NCBI RefSeq assembly: GCF_011516635.5 | Contig: NZ_CP096255.1 | Coordinates: forward strand, 1-64,000 | Direction of reading: 5' to 3' | DNA length: 64,000 nt | Origin: Bradyrhizobium barranii subsp. apii | GTDB taxonomy: Bacteria > Pseudomonadota > Alphaproteobacteria > Rhizobiales > Xanthobacteraceae | Shown here: piece by piece, positions 1 through 7,813 of the stretch | Numbering within the stretch: position 1 is the first letter of the stretch | Layout: each line of letters opens with the position of its first letter | Translations under genes and position numbers: made by a program | Notes under the pieces: generated by a model | Database searches by the model: none | Told to the model about the DNA's origin: nothing | Seen by the model: the letters and a program-made list of their open reading frames with translations, nothing else

Positions 1-1413
1 ATGAACACATCGGAACAGGATCGCTGGTCACGCGTGAAGAGCCGGCTGCGCTCGAACGTAGGCGAAGACGTCTATACGAGCTGGTTCGCCCGTATGGATC
101 TGGAAGGCGTGCAGGAGGAGAGCGTGCGGCTCTCGGTGCCGACGCGCTTCCTGAAGAGCTGGATTCAGGCGCATTATGCCGAGCGCGTACTGTCGTGCTG
201 GCAGGCCGAGGCGCCGGAAGTTCATCGCATCGATCTCACCGTTCGCTCCGCGGTGCGCCCGGTCGTGCAGCAGAAGGAGACGCCTGCGCCGGTCGAAACA
301 CGCCGCGCGCCCGCGCCGGAACTGCGCTCGACGGCGACTGCGCCGGTCTCCGCAAATCATGACGCGCTCGGCGGCTCGCCGCTCGATCCGCGCCTGACCT
401 TTGCAAGCTTCGTCGTCGGCCGCTCCAACACGCTGGCGCATGCGGCGGCACGTCAGGTCGCCGAAGGGCGTCGCGGCGATCCCGTCATGTTCAACCCGCT
501 CTACATCCATGCGGGCGTAGGTCTCGGCAAGACGCATCTGCTCCAGGCCGTGACCTGGGCAGGCAATTCCGGCAACGAGCGCAAGGTGCTGTATCTCACG
601 GCCGAAAAATTCATGTACGGCTTCGTCGCCGCGCTGAAGACGCAGACGGCGCTCGCCTTCAAGGAAGCGCTGCGCGGCATCGACGTGCTCGTGATCGACG
701 ACCTCCAGTTCCTGCAGGGCAAGTCGACCCAGGCCGAGTTCTGTCACACGCTGAACGCGCTGATCGATGCCGGCCGCCAGGTCGTGATTGCGGCCGACCG
801 TCCGCCGTCCGACCTCGAAAGCCTCGACGATCGCGTGCGCTCGCGCCTCGCCGGCGGTCTCGTGGTCGAGATGGGCTCGCTCGGCGAAGAACTGCGGCAT
901 GGCATCCTGAAGTCGCGCGTCGCGGCGGCCCGCGCCCATCACGCCACCTTCGACGTGCCGGAGGAGGTGCTGCTCTATCTGGCTCGCACCATCACCCATA
1001 ACGGCCGCGACCTCGAAGGCGCGATCAACCGGCTTCTCGCGCATTCGAAGCTGAACAACCAGCCGGTGACGCTGGAGATGGCCGAGCGCGAGGTGCGCGA
1101 TCTGGTCCGGCCGCAGGAGCCGAAGCGGATCAAGATCGAGGACATCCAGCGCGTGGTGGCTCGGCAGTATAATGTCAGCCGTTCCGACCTCCTGTCCTCG
1201 CGCCGCACCGCCAACGTGGTCCGTCCGCGCCAGGTGGCGATGTACCTCGCCAAGACGCTGACCCTGCGCTCGCTGCCCGAGATCGGCCGCCGCTTCGGCG
1301 GGCGCGACCACACCACGGTGCTGCACGCCGTGCGCAAGATCGAGGCGCTGGTCAACAAGGACACGGCGCTGTCCGAGGAAGTCGAGTCGCTGAAGCGCCA
1401 GCTTCAGGAATAA
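1..1413 (+). CDS. dnaA: Chromosomal replication initiator protein DnaA
   Basis: DnaA is the AAA+ ATPase that binds DnaA boxes at oriC, opens the duplex and helps load the helicase. The 470-residue product has the expected order: an N-terminal interaction domain, a variable proline and alanine-rich linker (about residues 80-125), an AAA+ core with Walker A GVGLGKT near residue 172 and Walker B VLVIDD near 231, and a C-terminal DNA-binding domain with the DnaA signature [11 protein letters not shown] near 434. The length is typical for alphaproteobacteria. The first base of the window is the A of its ATG, so its promoter and any upstream regulatory boxes are outside the window. A strong hairpin follows the stop, then dnaN. 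Identification is certain from the signature and the neighbours. Confidence 0.98.
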   Translation: MNTSEQDRWSRVKSRLRSNVGEDVYTSWFARMDLEGVQEESVRLSVPTRFLKSWIQAHYAERVLSCWQAEAPEVHRIDLTVRSAVRPVVQQKETPAPVETRRAPAPELRSTATAPVSANHDALGGSPLDPRLTFASFVVGRSNTLAHAAARQVAEGRRGDPVMFNPLYIHAGVGLGKTHLLQAVTWAGNSGNERKVLYLTAEKFMYGFVAALKTQTALAFKEALRGIDVLVIDDLQFLQGKSTQAEFCHTLNALIDAGRQVVIAADRPPSDLESLDDRVRSRLAGGLVVEMGSLGEELRHGILKSRVAAARAHHATFDVPEEVLLYLARTITHNGRDLEGAINRLLAHSKLNNQPVTLEMAEREVRDLVRPQEPKRIKIEDIQRVVARQYNVSRSDLLSSRRTANVVRPRQVAMYLAKTLTLRSLPEIGRRFGGRDHTTVLHAVRKIEALVNKDTALSEEVESLKRQLQE

Positions 1414-1437
1414 ACGCCTAAGGCTCCTGCCATTCTC

Positions 1438-1466
1438 CCGCCGCCCCGGCCATGCCCGGGCGGCGG
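1438..1466 (+). terminator. Candidate terminator hairpin after dnaA
   Basis: A 9-bp perfect GC stem (CCGCCGCCC pairing with GGGCGGCGG) closes a short loop 25 bases after the dnaA stop codon, followed by TGTTCGTTT. The stem is strong but the T-tract is weak, so it could be an attenuator or a partial terminator between dnaA and dnaN. Confidence 0.5.
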
Positions 1467-1693
1467 TGTTCGTTTGCCGGGACGGCCGCCCTCCTTTTGG
1501 GCTGTAAATCGTGGGGAACCACCCCCCAATCCCTTGAAACGGATGGCTTTCCGCGCCACCTTGCGCGACCCTGACGGCTTTGGTCATATCGGCTGGATGA
1601 TCCGGCTTTTCGGGGTCTTCGATGCCGTGGCGCGCGTCCCGCCGCCCGGCTTTTCCAACGTTGTGTTTCCTTGGGGATCGGGCGAGTAGTGCA

Positions 1694-2812
1694 ATGAAGG
1701 TTACGGTCGAACGCGCGCAACTCCTGAAATCGCTGGGTCATGTCCACCGCGTGGTCGAGCGCCGCAACACCATTCCGATCCTCGGCAACGTGCTGGTGCG
1801 CGCCGAGAACGCGAAATTGTCGCTGAAAGCGACCGACCTCGACCTCGAGGTGACCGAGACGCTCCCGGCCGAAACCGCGACCGCGGGCTCCACCACCGTG
1901 CCGGCGCACATGTTCTACGACATCGTGCGCAAGCTGCCTGATGGCTCGCAGATCGTGCTGGAGGCCGACGGCGACCGCGCCGTGCTGGCGATCCGCGCCG
2001 GCCGCTCGCGCTTCACGCTGCAGACCTTGCCGGAGAATGATTTCCCGGATCTCGCGGCCGGCGACATGTCGCATTCGTTCTCGCTCGCCGCCAAGGACGT
2101 CAAGCGGCTGATCGACCGCACCCAGTTCGCGATCTCGACCGAAGAGACGCGCTATTATCTCAACGGCATCTATCTGCACGCCGCGGGCACGGCCACGGCC
2201 GCCACCCTGCGCGGCGTTGCCACCGACGGCCACCGACTCGCCCAGCTCGACCTGGTCCAGCCCAAGGGCGCCGACGGCATGCCCGGCGTGATCGTGCCTC
2301 GGAAAACCGTCGGCGAGGTGCAGCGCCTGATCGAGGACAACGAGGCCGAAGTCACGATCGAGCTGTCGCAGGCAAAGATCCGCTTCACCATCGGCAATGT
2401 GGTGCTGACCTCGAAGCTGATCGACGGCACCTTCCCCGACTATGGCCGCGTGATCCCGCAGGGCAACGACAAGGAGCTCGTCGTCGACAAGAAGGATTTC
2501 GAGAACGCGGTCGACCGCGTCTCCACCATATCCAGCGAGCGCGGCCGGGCCGTGAAGCTCTCGCTGTCGCCGGGCAAGCTGGTGCTGTCGGTCACCAACC
2601 CGGATTCCGGCAGCGCGACTGAAGAGCTCGAAGTCGAATACGCCTCCGACGCCCTCGATATCGGCTTCAACTCGCGCTACCTCCTCGACATCGCCGCCCA
2701 GATCGAAGGCGACGTCGCCACGCTGAAGCTCGCCGACCCCGGCTCGCCGACGCTGGTGCAGGACAAGGACGACAAGAGCGCGCTCTACGTGCTGATGCCG
2801 ATGCGGGTGTGA
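1694..2812 (+). CDS. dnaN: DNA polymerase III subunit beta (sliding clamp)
   Basis: The beta clamp is the ring-shaped processivity factor that tethers DNA polymerase III to DNA. The product from this ATG has 372 residues, the usual length for three tandem clamp folds, and begins MKVTVERAQLLKSL. It ends in LMPMRV, the clamp-type C-terminus that forms part of the partner-binding pocket. The open frame extends 24 codons upstream, but that extension does not resemble the family, so ATG 1694 is preferred. Order dnaA-dnaN-recF is the standard replication-origin arrangement, here with one small gene inserted before recF. Confidence 0.97.
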   Translation: MKVTVERAQLLKSLGHVHRVVERRNTIPILGNVLVRAENAKLSLKATDLDLEVTETLPAETATAGSTTVPAHMFYDIVRKLPDGSQIVLEADGDRAVLAIRAGRSRFTLQTLPENDFPDLAAGDMSHSFSLAAKDVKRLIDRTQFAISTEETRYYLNGIYLHAAGTATAATLRGVATDGHRLAQLDLVQPKGADGMPGVIVPRKTVGEVQRLIEDNEAEVTIELSQAKIRFTIGNVVLTSKLIDGTFPDYGRVIPQGNDKELVVDKKDFENAVDRVSTISSERGRAVKLSLSPGKLVLSVTNPDSGSATEELEVEYASDALDIGFNSRYLLDIAAQIEGDVATLKLADPGSPTLVQDKDDKSALYVLMPMRV

Positions 2813-2875
2813 GGGACGTGTTCCCTCGCCAGCACACACTGCCTTTAGAACCAAGCGCGATGCACGTTACTGCGC

Positions 2876-2937
2876 CCTCTCCCCTTGTGGGAGAGGGCTG
2901 CACCGGTGTTTGACGCAAACTCACTTGGGTGAGGGGT
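2876..2937. repeat. Palindromic intergenic repeat (family A), left of DUF559 gene
   Basis: The segment contains a short inverted repeat (CTCTCCCCTTGTGGGAGAGG) and ends with a GTGAGGGG motif. An inverted version with CCCCTCACCC and CCACAAGGGG lies at 3307-3368, on the other side of the DUF559 gene. Related copies lie at 16563-16715, 17216-17398 and 30953-31108. These look like short palindromic extragenic repeats typical of Bradyrhizobium-like genomes. Confidence 0.75.
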
Positions 2938-3305
2938 TGGTGCCACGAGACCCGTCCCATCGACCGACCTCCCCGCCTCTCCGCCAATTTGCACGGAAGA
3001 TGCGGCACGAGCCGACTGACGCCGAAAGGGCAATGTGGCGCTTGCTGAGGGATCGTCGGCTCTCCACATTCAAGTTTCGCCGACAGGAGCCGTTCAAGAA
3101 CTACATTCTCGACTTTGTCTGTTTCGAGAAAAGACTCGTGATCGAGATTGACGGAAGCCAACATGCAGAATCAGAAAGCGACGCAGCTCGTGACGCGGCC
3201 TTGTCCGCCGAAGGTTTCGCCATAGCGCGCTACTGGAACAATGACGTGCTACAGCAACCCACTTCTGTGTTGGAAGACATCCTTGCAAAGCTTGCCGGGC
3301 GGTAA
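2910..3305 (+). CDS. DUF559 (Vsr/restriction endonuclease-like fold) protein
   Basis: The product is 131 residues from a TTG at 2910, or 121 from a GTG at 2940, which lies just outside the repeat. It carries the DUF559 pattern: an N-terminal LR..PTDAE...W..LR segment, FRRQ.PF..YILDFVC near residue 80, and EIDGSQH near residue 100. DUF559 proteins belong to the PD-(D/E)xK nuclease-like superfamily related to very short patch repair endonucleases; the D of ILDF and E of EIDG would be the metal ligands. Substrate and role of this subgroup are not established. The gene lies between dnaN and recF, bracketed by inverted copies of a palindromic repeat, which suggests it was inserted as a unit. The start codon is uncertain. 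Confidence 0.8.
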   Translation: MTQTHLGEGLVPRDPSHRPTSPPLRQFARKMRHEPTDAERAMWRLLRDRRLSTFKFRRQEPFKNYILDFVCFEKRLVIEIDGSQHAESESDAARDAALSAEGFAIARYWNNDVLQQPTSVLEDILAKLAGR

Positions 3306-3306
3306 G

Positions 3307-3368
3307 ATACCCCTCACCCGTCGCCTCACTTCGTGAGGCGCCACCCTCCCCCACAAGGGGGGAGGGAA
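3307..3368. repeat. Palindromic intergenic repeat (family A), right of DUF559 gene
   Basis: This is the inverted counterpart of the repeat at 2876-2937. It starts with CCCCTCACCC, has an inner CCTCACTTCGTGAGG palindrome, and ends with CACAAGGGGGGAGGG. It begins directly after the DUF559 stop codon. Confidence 0.75.
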
Positions 3369-3395
3369 GGCACTGCCCGGCAATGACAGAGTGAT

Positions 3396-4532
3396 ATGAC
3401 CCCCTCCCGCATTCAACGCCTGACGCTGACGCATTTTCGCAATTACCGGGCGGCGGGGCTCGAGACGGCGGCTGACATGGTGGCGCTGGTCGGGCCGAAC
3501 GGGGCCGGCAAGACCAATTGCATCGAGGCGATCTCGTTCCTGTCGCCGGGCCGCGGCTTGCGGCGCGCCACGCTGGAAGATGTCGCCGACAACCAGGGCG
3601 ACGGCTCCTGGGCGGTGTCCGCGCAGGTCGAGGGCGCGCTGGGGCTCGCCACGCTCGGCACCGGCATCGACGCGCCACGCGCGGACGCCGCAGTCAGCCG
3701 GCGCTGCCGCATCGACCGCGAGCCGGTCAATTCGGCCACCGCCTTCGGCGACCATATCCGCATGGTGTGGCTGACGCCGGCGATGGACGGGCTGTTCATG
3801 GGCGCGGCCTCCGAACGACGGCGCTTCTTCGACCGCCTGGTGCTGGCGATCGACAGCGAGCATTCCAGCCGCATCTCCGCGCTCGAACGCTCCCTGCGGT
3901 CGCGCAACCGCCTGCTCGAGACGCGCAATTACGACGACCATTGGTGTGATGCGATCGAGCGCGAGACCGCGGAGCTTGCGGTCGCGGTCGCCGCAACGCG
4001 CGGCCAGACCGCAGCGCGGCTCACCGGCATGCTCAACGCCCGCGCGCAGGCATCCGCCTTTCCGTCCGCGCAAATCGCGCTGGATGGCTGGATGGAGAAC
4101 GCGCTGCTCAACGAGACCGCGACGTCGGTCGAGGACCGCTACCGCCAGATCCTGCGAGACAACCGCCCGCGCGACGCCATCGCCGGCCGCACCACCGACG
4201 GCCCGCACCTCACCGATCTCCAGGTGATCTATGCGCCGAAAAGCATGCCGGCGCGCGATGCCTCGACCGGCGAGCAGAAGGCGCTGCTGATTGGCCTCGT
4301 GCTGGCGCATGCGAGCCTGGTCGCCGAGATGACCGGCATCGTGCCGCTGCTGCTGCTCGACGAGGTCGTCGCGCATCTCGATCCGAACCGGCGCGCGGCG
4401 CTGTTCGAGGAGCTGCGCAAGCTCGGCGCGCAGGTGTGGCTGACCGGCGCCGACCCCGCCGCCTTCGCCGACATTGGCGCAGGCGGCGATGTCTTTGACG
4501 TCGAGAGCGGACGTGTCTCCGCCCGGCGCTAG
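3396..4532 (+). CDS. recF: DNA replication and repair protein RecF
   Basis: RecF is an SMC-like ATPase that works with RecO and RecR to load RecA at single-strand gaps. The 378-residue product starts with the family pattern LTLTHFRNYRA and has Walker A GPNGAGKTN near residue 33. The ABC-type signature segment (DASTGEQKALLIGL) lies near residue 285, and Walker B LLLLDEVVAHLD near residue 315. Length and order fit the family. It completes the dnaA-dnaN-recF cluster. gyrB, which often follows directly, is displaced about 7 kb downstream by the paralogue array and the arylsulfatase locus. Confidence 0.96.
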   Translation: MTPSRIQRLTLTHFRNYRAAGLETAADMVALVGPNGAGKTNCIEAISFLSPGRGLRRATLEDVADNQGDGSWAVSAQVEGALGLATLGTGIDAPRADAAVSRRCRIDREPVNSATAFGDHIRMVWLTPAMDGLFMGAASERRRFFDRLVLAIDSEHSSRISALERSLRSRNRLLETRNYDDHWCDAIERETAELAVAVAATRGQTAARLTGMLNARAQASAFPSAQIALDGWMENALLNETATSVEDRYRQILRDNRPRDAIAGRTTDGPHLTDLQVIYAPKSMPARDASTGEQKALLIGLVLAHASLVAEMTGIVPLLLLDEVVAHLDPNRRAALFEELRKLGAQVWLTGADPAAFADIGAGGDVFDVESGRVSARR

Positions 4533-4651
4533 ACCGCGCCGTTGAACCCGGCCGTTTGCAATCGCGACTAGCCTTTGAGGCCGCGGCGATGCCTGTCACG
4601 GCCTTCGCCAGCGCGCAAATGACATCACGCGCGAAAACCCTGGAGAATGAG

Positions 4652-5395
4652 ATGCGGACGGTAAGGACCGGGGCGCGAGTCCCGGCTCAATGGCTGGCCT
4701 TTGCGTGCGGCCTCCTCTTGCTCGCGGTCTGCATGCTCGCAGCAAGCGCCAGCGCCTGGGTGCCGCATCTGTCGCCGCTGTTCGCGTCGGCGCTCACGCC
4801 GGACCCCGCTGCCAAGCTGCCCGCGCCGACCCGTTACAGCTACCGAGGAACGCACACCACCGTCGTCAAGGGCGTTGAAACGCCGCTCCGCACAAGGCTG
4901 GAGGCCACCGTGCCCGCCGAGCTCGGCGACGTCCTCGCCTTCTACCGCACCGAGCTCAGCAAGCTCGGCTGGCAGGAGCAGCGCGATGGCGCGGTGGTCT
5001 CCGCCGATCACGTCCAGCTCGCCTTCGCCTCCCCGCTCGGACCTGGCATGCTGGCGCTCGACCGCAAAGACGCCAGCACCGCCGTCGATCTCGTGCAGAA
5101 GAATGCATCTGTCGCGGCCAATGCGAACGTGATGCCCGAGCCCGGCCAGGCGAAGCTGGTGTTCTCCAATATCAGCGAAACGGAAGCCTCGCTCACGATC
5201 AACGACCGGACCATCAAGCACGCCGCCGGCGCCTACGCGGTTTCGCTGGATCTGCAGCCCGGCAAATATCCCTACGAGGTGAGCGTGCCGGGCCATCCAG
5301 CCACGACGAACATCCTCAACTTCGCTGCCGGCGATACCTGGGAGCTTACGGTCGGGCGCGACGGAGAGGCATGGTCGCCGCTCCTGCTGTATTGA
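4652..5395 (+). CDS. Exported protein of the FY/GW-repeat paralogue family, copy 1
   Basis: I do not recognise a characterised family. The 247-residue product starts at ATG 4652, preceded by GGAGA at a good distance; a longer frame from 4556 is less likely. An N-terminal hydrophobic segment (about residues 12-34) looks like a signal peptide or membrane anchor. The core contains LAFYRTELSKLGWQE near residue 93, then AFASPLGPGMLALDR, a SLTINDRTIK segment near 185 and a C-terminal LQPGKYPYEVSVPG...ELTVG domain resembling a small beta-sandwich. It is closely similar to the product at 10845-11588 and to the C-terminal third of the product at 5502-7670. An envelope location is inferred from the signal; function is unknown. 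Confidence 0.8.
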   Translation: MRTVRTGARVPAQWLAFACGLLLLAVCMLAASASAWVPHLSPLFASALTPDPAAKLPAPTRYSYRGTHTTVVKGVETPLRTRLEATVPAELGDVLAFYRTELSKLGWQEQRDGAVVSADHVQLAFASPLGPGMLALDRKDASTAVDLVQKNASVAANANVMPEPGQAKLVFSNISETEASLTINDRTIKHAAGAYAVSLDLQPGKYPYEVSVPGHPATTNILNFAAGDTWELTVGRDGEAWSPLLLY

Positions 5396-5501
5396 ACCTC
5401 CCGGGTTTCTGCCGCGACTTCTCGTCTGAGGCCGCGCCGACGGTGTCGCAGCCTGCAAATGCGCGCGCCTGAGCCTTGCGCGATATCCAGGAGACGTGAC
5501 G

Positions 5502-7670
5502 ATGTCGATGATCCCGCGCGGGACGCAAGTCCCGGCACGATGGCAGCTGCTTGCCTGCGGCCTTGTCCTGATGGCGAGCTGCTCGATCGCGGCCGCCGCC
5601 GACGGAGGCATTGTCGACGTCCATGCGCTGCCGCAGCTCGAGGGCGCGGTGGAAGACACCTCGCGCCCCGATCCCTACCGCGTCGAATACCGCATGCCGA
5701 CGCCGGAAGCCGTGACGTCGCCGGCGGTGAAGAAACTCCTCAGCGCTGACGGCTGGGTGCCCTATGTGAGGCCGCTGGAGGAGAAGAGCACCACGCTGAA
5801 CTTCAAGAAGGGACGGCAGGGCCTTTCGGTTCACTTCACGCAGGCCCTCGGCCGGCCCGATCAATCCGTGGTCTACTACACGACCGACCGGATCTACGGG
5901 AACGTGCCGTTTCCGGACGGCGCGAGCGACATCATGTTCGATGGGACCCGGCCCTATCTCGGCTGCATTGCGCCCAGCGCGCTCGATGTGACGTCGGATT
6001 TCTACGCCAGCCAGATGGCCGCGATCGGCTGGCAGAAACTCACGCCGGAAACCGCCGCGCGCTGGACGACCAGCCTGGATGAAACCGTTCCCAACGGCCT
6101 GCGCGCCTTCTACGCGCACCCTGACAGCAAGGACACCGGCTTCTACCAGCAGAAGCCGGTCATGCTGACGCTGACGCGCCGCGACGACGGCCGCACCAAT
6201 GTCGATATCCGCGTCGCGCCCTTCGCCCTGCCCAGCGAGCTCAAGGCCGATGACGATCTGGCCGGCCTGCCGCGGCCGAACCCGACCAAGACGGCCAGGG
6301 GCCTCGGCAGCGCAAGCTCCAACAAGCGCGAGATGTCGGCCGCCGCGATGGCCGAGCTGCCCGCCGTGCTGGCCTTCTATCATCGCGAGCTCGCCGCGCG
6401 CGGCTGGCAGGAAGATGGCAGCGCGCCGCTCGCGCCCGGCGACGAAGTCGCGATCAAAGTCTCCAACGCCGAGGAGACCGGCGTGCTGCGGCTTGGCCGC
6501 AAATATGATTTCACCATGATCAGCCTGAACGTGCAGGTGAAAGAATCCGCGCTGGCCGCCCGCGCCAAGGCGAAGAAAGAAGCCGATGAGAAATTTCTTG
6601 GTGACGCGCTCGGTGCGGCCAAGCAACTCATCGCCGCCGACGAGGCCCGCCGCAAGGTGCAGGCCGCCGCGCTCTCCGATGCGCCGCTCAATGCGCTCGC
6701 CGACAGCAAGACGCCGGTGCCGCTGCCCGAGACCGCCGAAGGCGTGACGTTCGAAGGCGGCGACGGCCGGCTCGAATTCTCTTCCACGTCGAGCGTGAAG
6801 GCTCTCGGCAGCTTCTACCGCGCATCGCTGAAGAACGCGGGCTGGAAAGAGCAGCCCTCCGTCATCAACCAGCCCAACATGGCGGTGATGGAATTCTCCA
6901 AGGCCGGCAAGTCGATCTCGATGACCGTGGTGCAGATGGGCCCGAAGGTGAATGTCAGCGCCACCGGATCCGGCCTCATGGTGGCTGCGGCGAAGCCGGT
7001 TGAGGCCAAATCGGCAGAAGCAAAGCCGATCCAAGCCAAATCGACCGAGCCGCTGAAGCCCGATCCCGATTCCGCCCTGCTGGTACCGACGCAGCGCAGT
7101 TCAAGTGGGATCAGCTCGACGAAATTCCCCGGCAGCGACCAGTCGTTCCGCAAGGAGCTTGAAGCCAGCATTCCGGCTGAGCTCTCAGATGTCCTCGCCT
7201 TCTATCGCGCAGAGCTCACCAAGCGCGGCTGGCAGGAAAAGACTGACGGCGCGACTGTTACCGCCGAGCGGGCGGAGCTGGCGTTCACCTCGCCGGAGGG
7301 TCCGGCCATGCTGAAGCTCGGCCGCGCCAGGGAGGAGACAACGGTCAGCCTGGTGCAGCGGAATCCGCAGGCAGCGGCCAAGGCCGACATCATGCCCAAG
7401 GCGGGACAGGCGAGGCTGATGCTCGGCAATATCGGGCCGAAGGAGGCGTCGCTGACGATCAACAAGCAGACCATCAAGATCGCGGCCGGCGCCGGCGGCC
7501 CGCAATCGCCGAAAGGCCCGATGCTCGACCTGCCGCCCGGCAAGTACCAGTATGCGCTGCGCCTACCCGGGCAGCCCACTCGCAACGAGACCCTGACCGT
7601 AGCCGCCGGCGACGCCTGGGGCCTCCTGGTGGGGCCAAGCGGCGACGTGCTTCCGCTGCAGATGTATTGA
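5502..7670 (+). CDS. Large exported multi-repeat protein of the FY/GW-repeat family
   Basis: The 722-residue product of unknown function starts at ATG 5502, chosen because AGGAGA lies 7 bases upstream; GTG 5496 is too close to it. The N-terminus has a hydrophobic segment ending LMASCSIAAAADGG, which could be a signal peptidase I site or a marginal lipobox at Cys 27. At least four units carry an FYxxxLxxxGW motif: near residues 166 (FYASQMAAIGW), 291 (FYHRELAARGW), 437 (FYRASLKNAGW) and 566 (FYRAELTKRGW). The last unit plus the C-terminal PPGKYQYALRLPG...GLLVG domain equals the whole of the small paralogues at 4652 and 10845. The gene therefore looks like an expanded version built by internal duplication. 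Confidence 0.82.
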   Translation: MSMIPRGTQVPARWQLLACGLVLMASCSIAAAADGGIVDVHALPQLEGAVEDTSRPDPYRVEYRMPTPEAVTSPAVKKLLSADGWVPYVRPLEEKSTTLNFKKGRQGLSVHFTQALGRPDQSVVYYTTDRIYGNVPFPDGASDIMFDGTRPYLGCIAPSALDVTSDFYASQMAAIGWQKLTPETAARWTTSLDETVPNGLRAFYAHPDSKDTGFYQQKPVMLTLTRRDDGRTNVDIRVAPFALPSELKADDDLAGLPRPNPTKTARGLGSASSNKREMSAAAMAELPAVLAFYHRELAARGWQEDGSAPLAPGDEVAIKVSNAEETGVLRLGRKYDFTMISLNVQVKESALAARAKAKKEADEKFLGDALGAAKQLIAADEARRKVQAAALSDAPLNALADSKTPVPLPETAEGVTFEGGDGRLEFSSTSSVKALGSFYRASLKNAGWKEQPSVINQPNMAVMEFSKAGKSISMTVVQMGPKVNVSATGSGLMVAAAKPVEAKSAEAKPIQAKSTEPLKPDPDSALLVPTQRSSSGISSTKFPGSDQSFRKELEASIPAELSDVLAFYRAELTKRGWQEKTDGATVTAERAELAFTSPEGPAMLKLGRAREETTVSLVQRNPQAAAKADIMPKAGQARLMLGNIGPKEASLTINKQTIKIAAGAGGPQSPKGPMLDLPPGKYQYALRLPGQPTRNETLTVAAGDAWGLLVGPSGDVLPLQMY
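7485..7670 (+). repeat. Left copy of a ~186-bp direct repeat flanking the arylsulfatase locus
   Basis: The last 186 bases of the 5502-7670 gene are repeated at 10521-10705 with a few substitutions and one missing base. The two copies bracket the arylsulfatase pseudogene in direct orientation. Confidence 0.85.
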
Positions 7671-7813
7671 GGTGCGACGAAGCAGGTGCGCCCACGCGCA
7701 GCCGGCGTTTCGGACCCGTGGGCGGAAAGTTGATCTAAATCAACAGAGCGTTGCGGCATTGCGGCCCGAATAGGCGTCAACAGGGTTCTGACGTCTCCAA
7801 GAGGGAGCTTGCA

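Noticed and set aside
1..1693. Chromosomal origin next to dnaA
   Set aside because: No AT-rich stretch or cluster of DnaA boxes is visible in the 280-base dnaA-dnaN gap, and upstream of dnaA lies outside the window.
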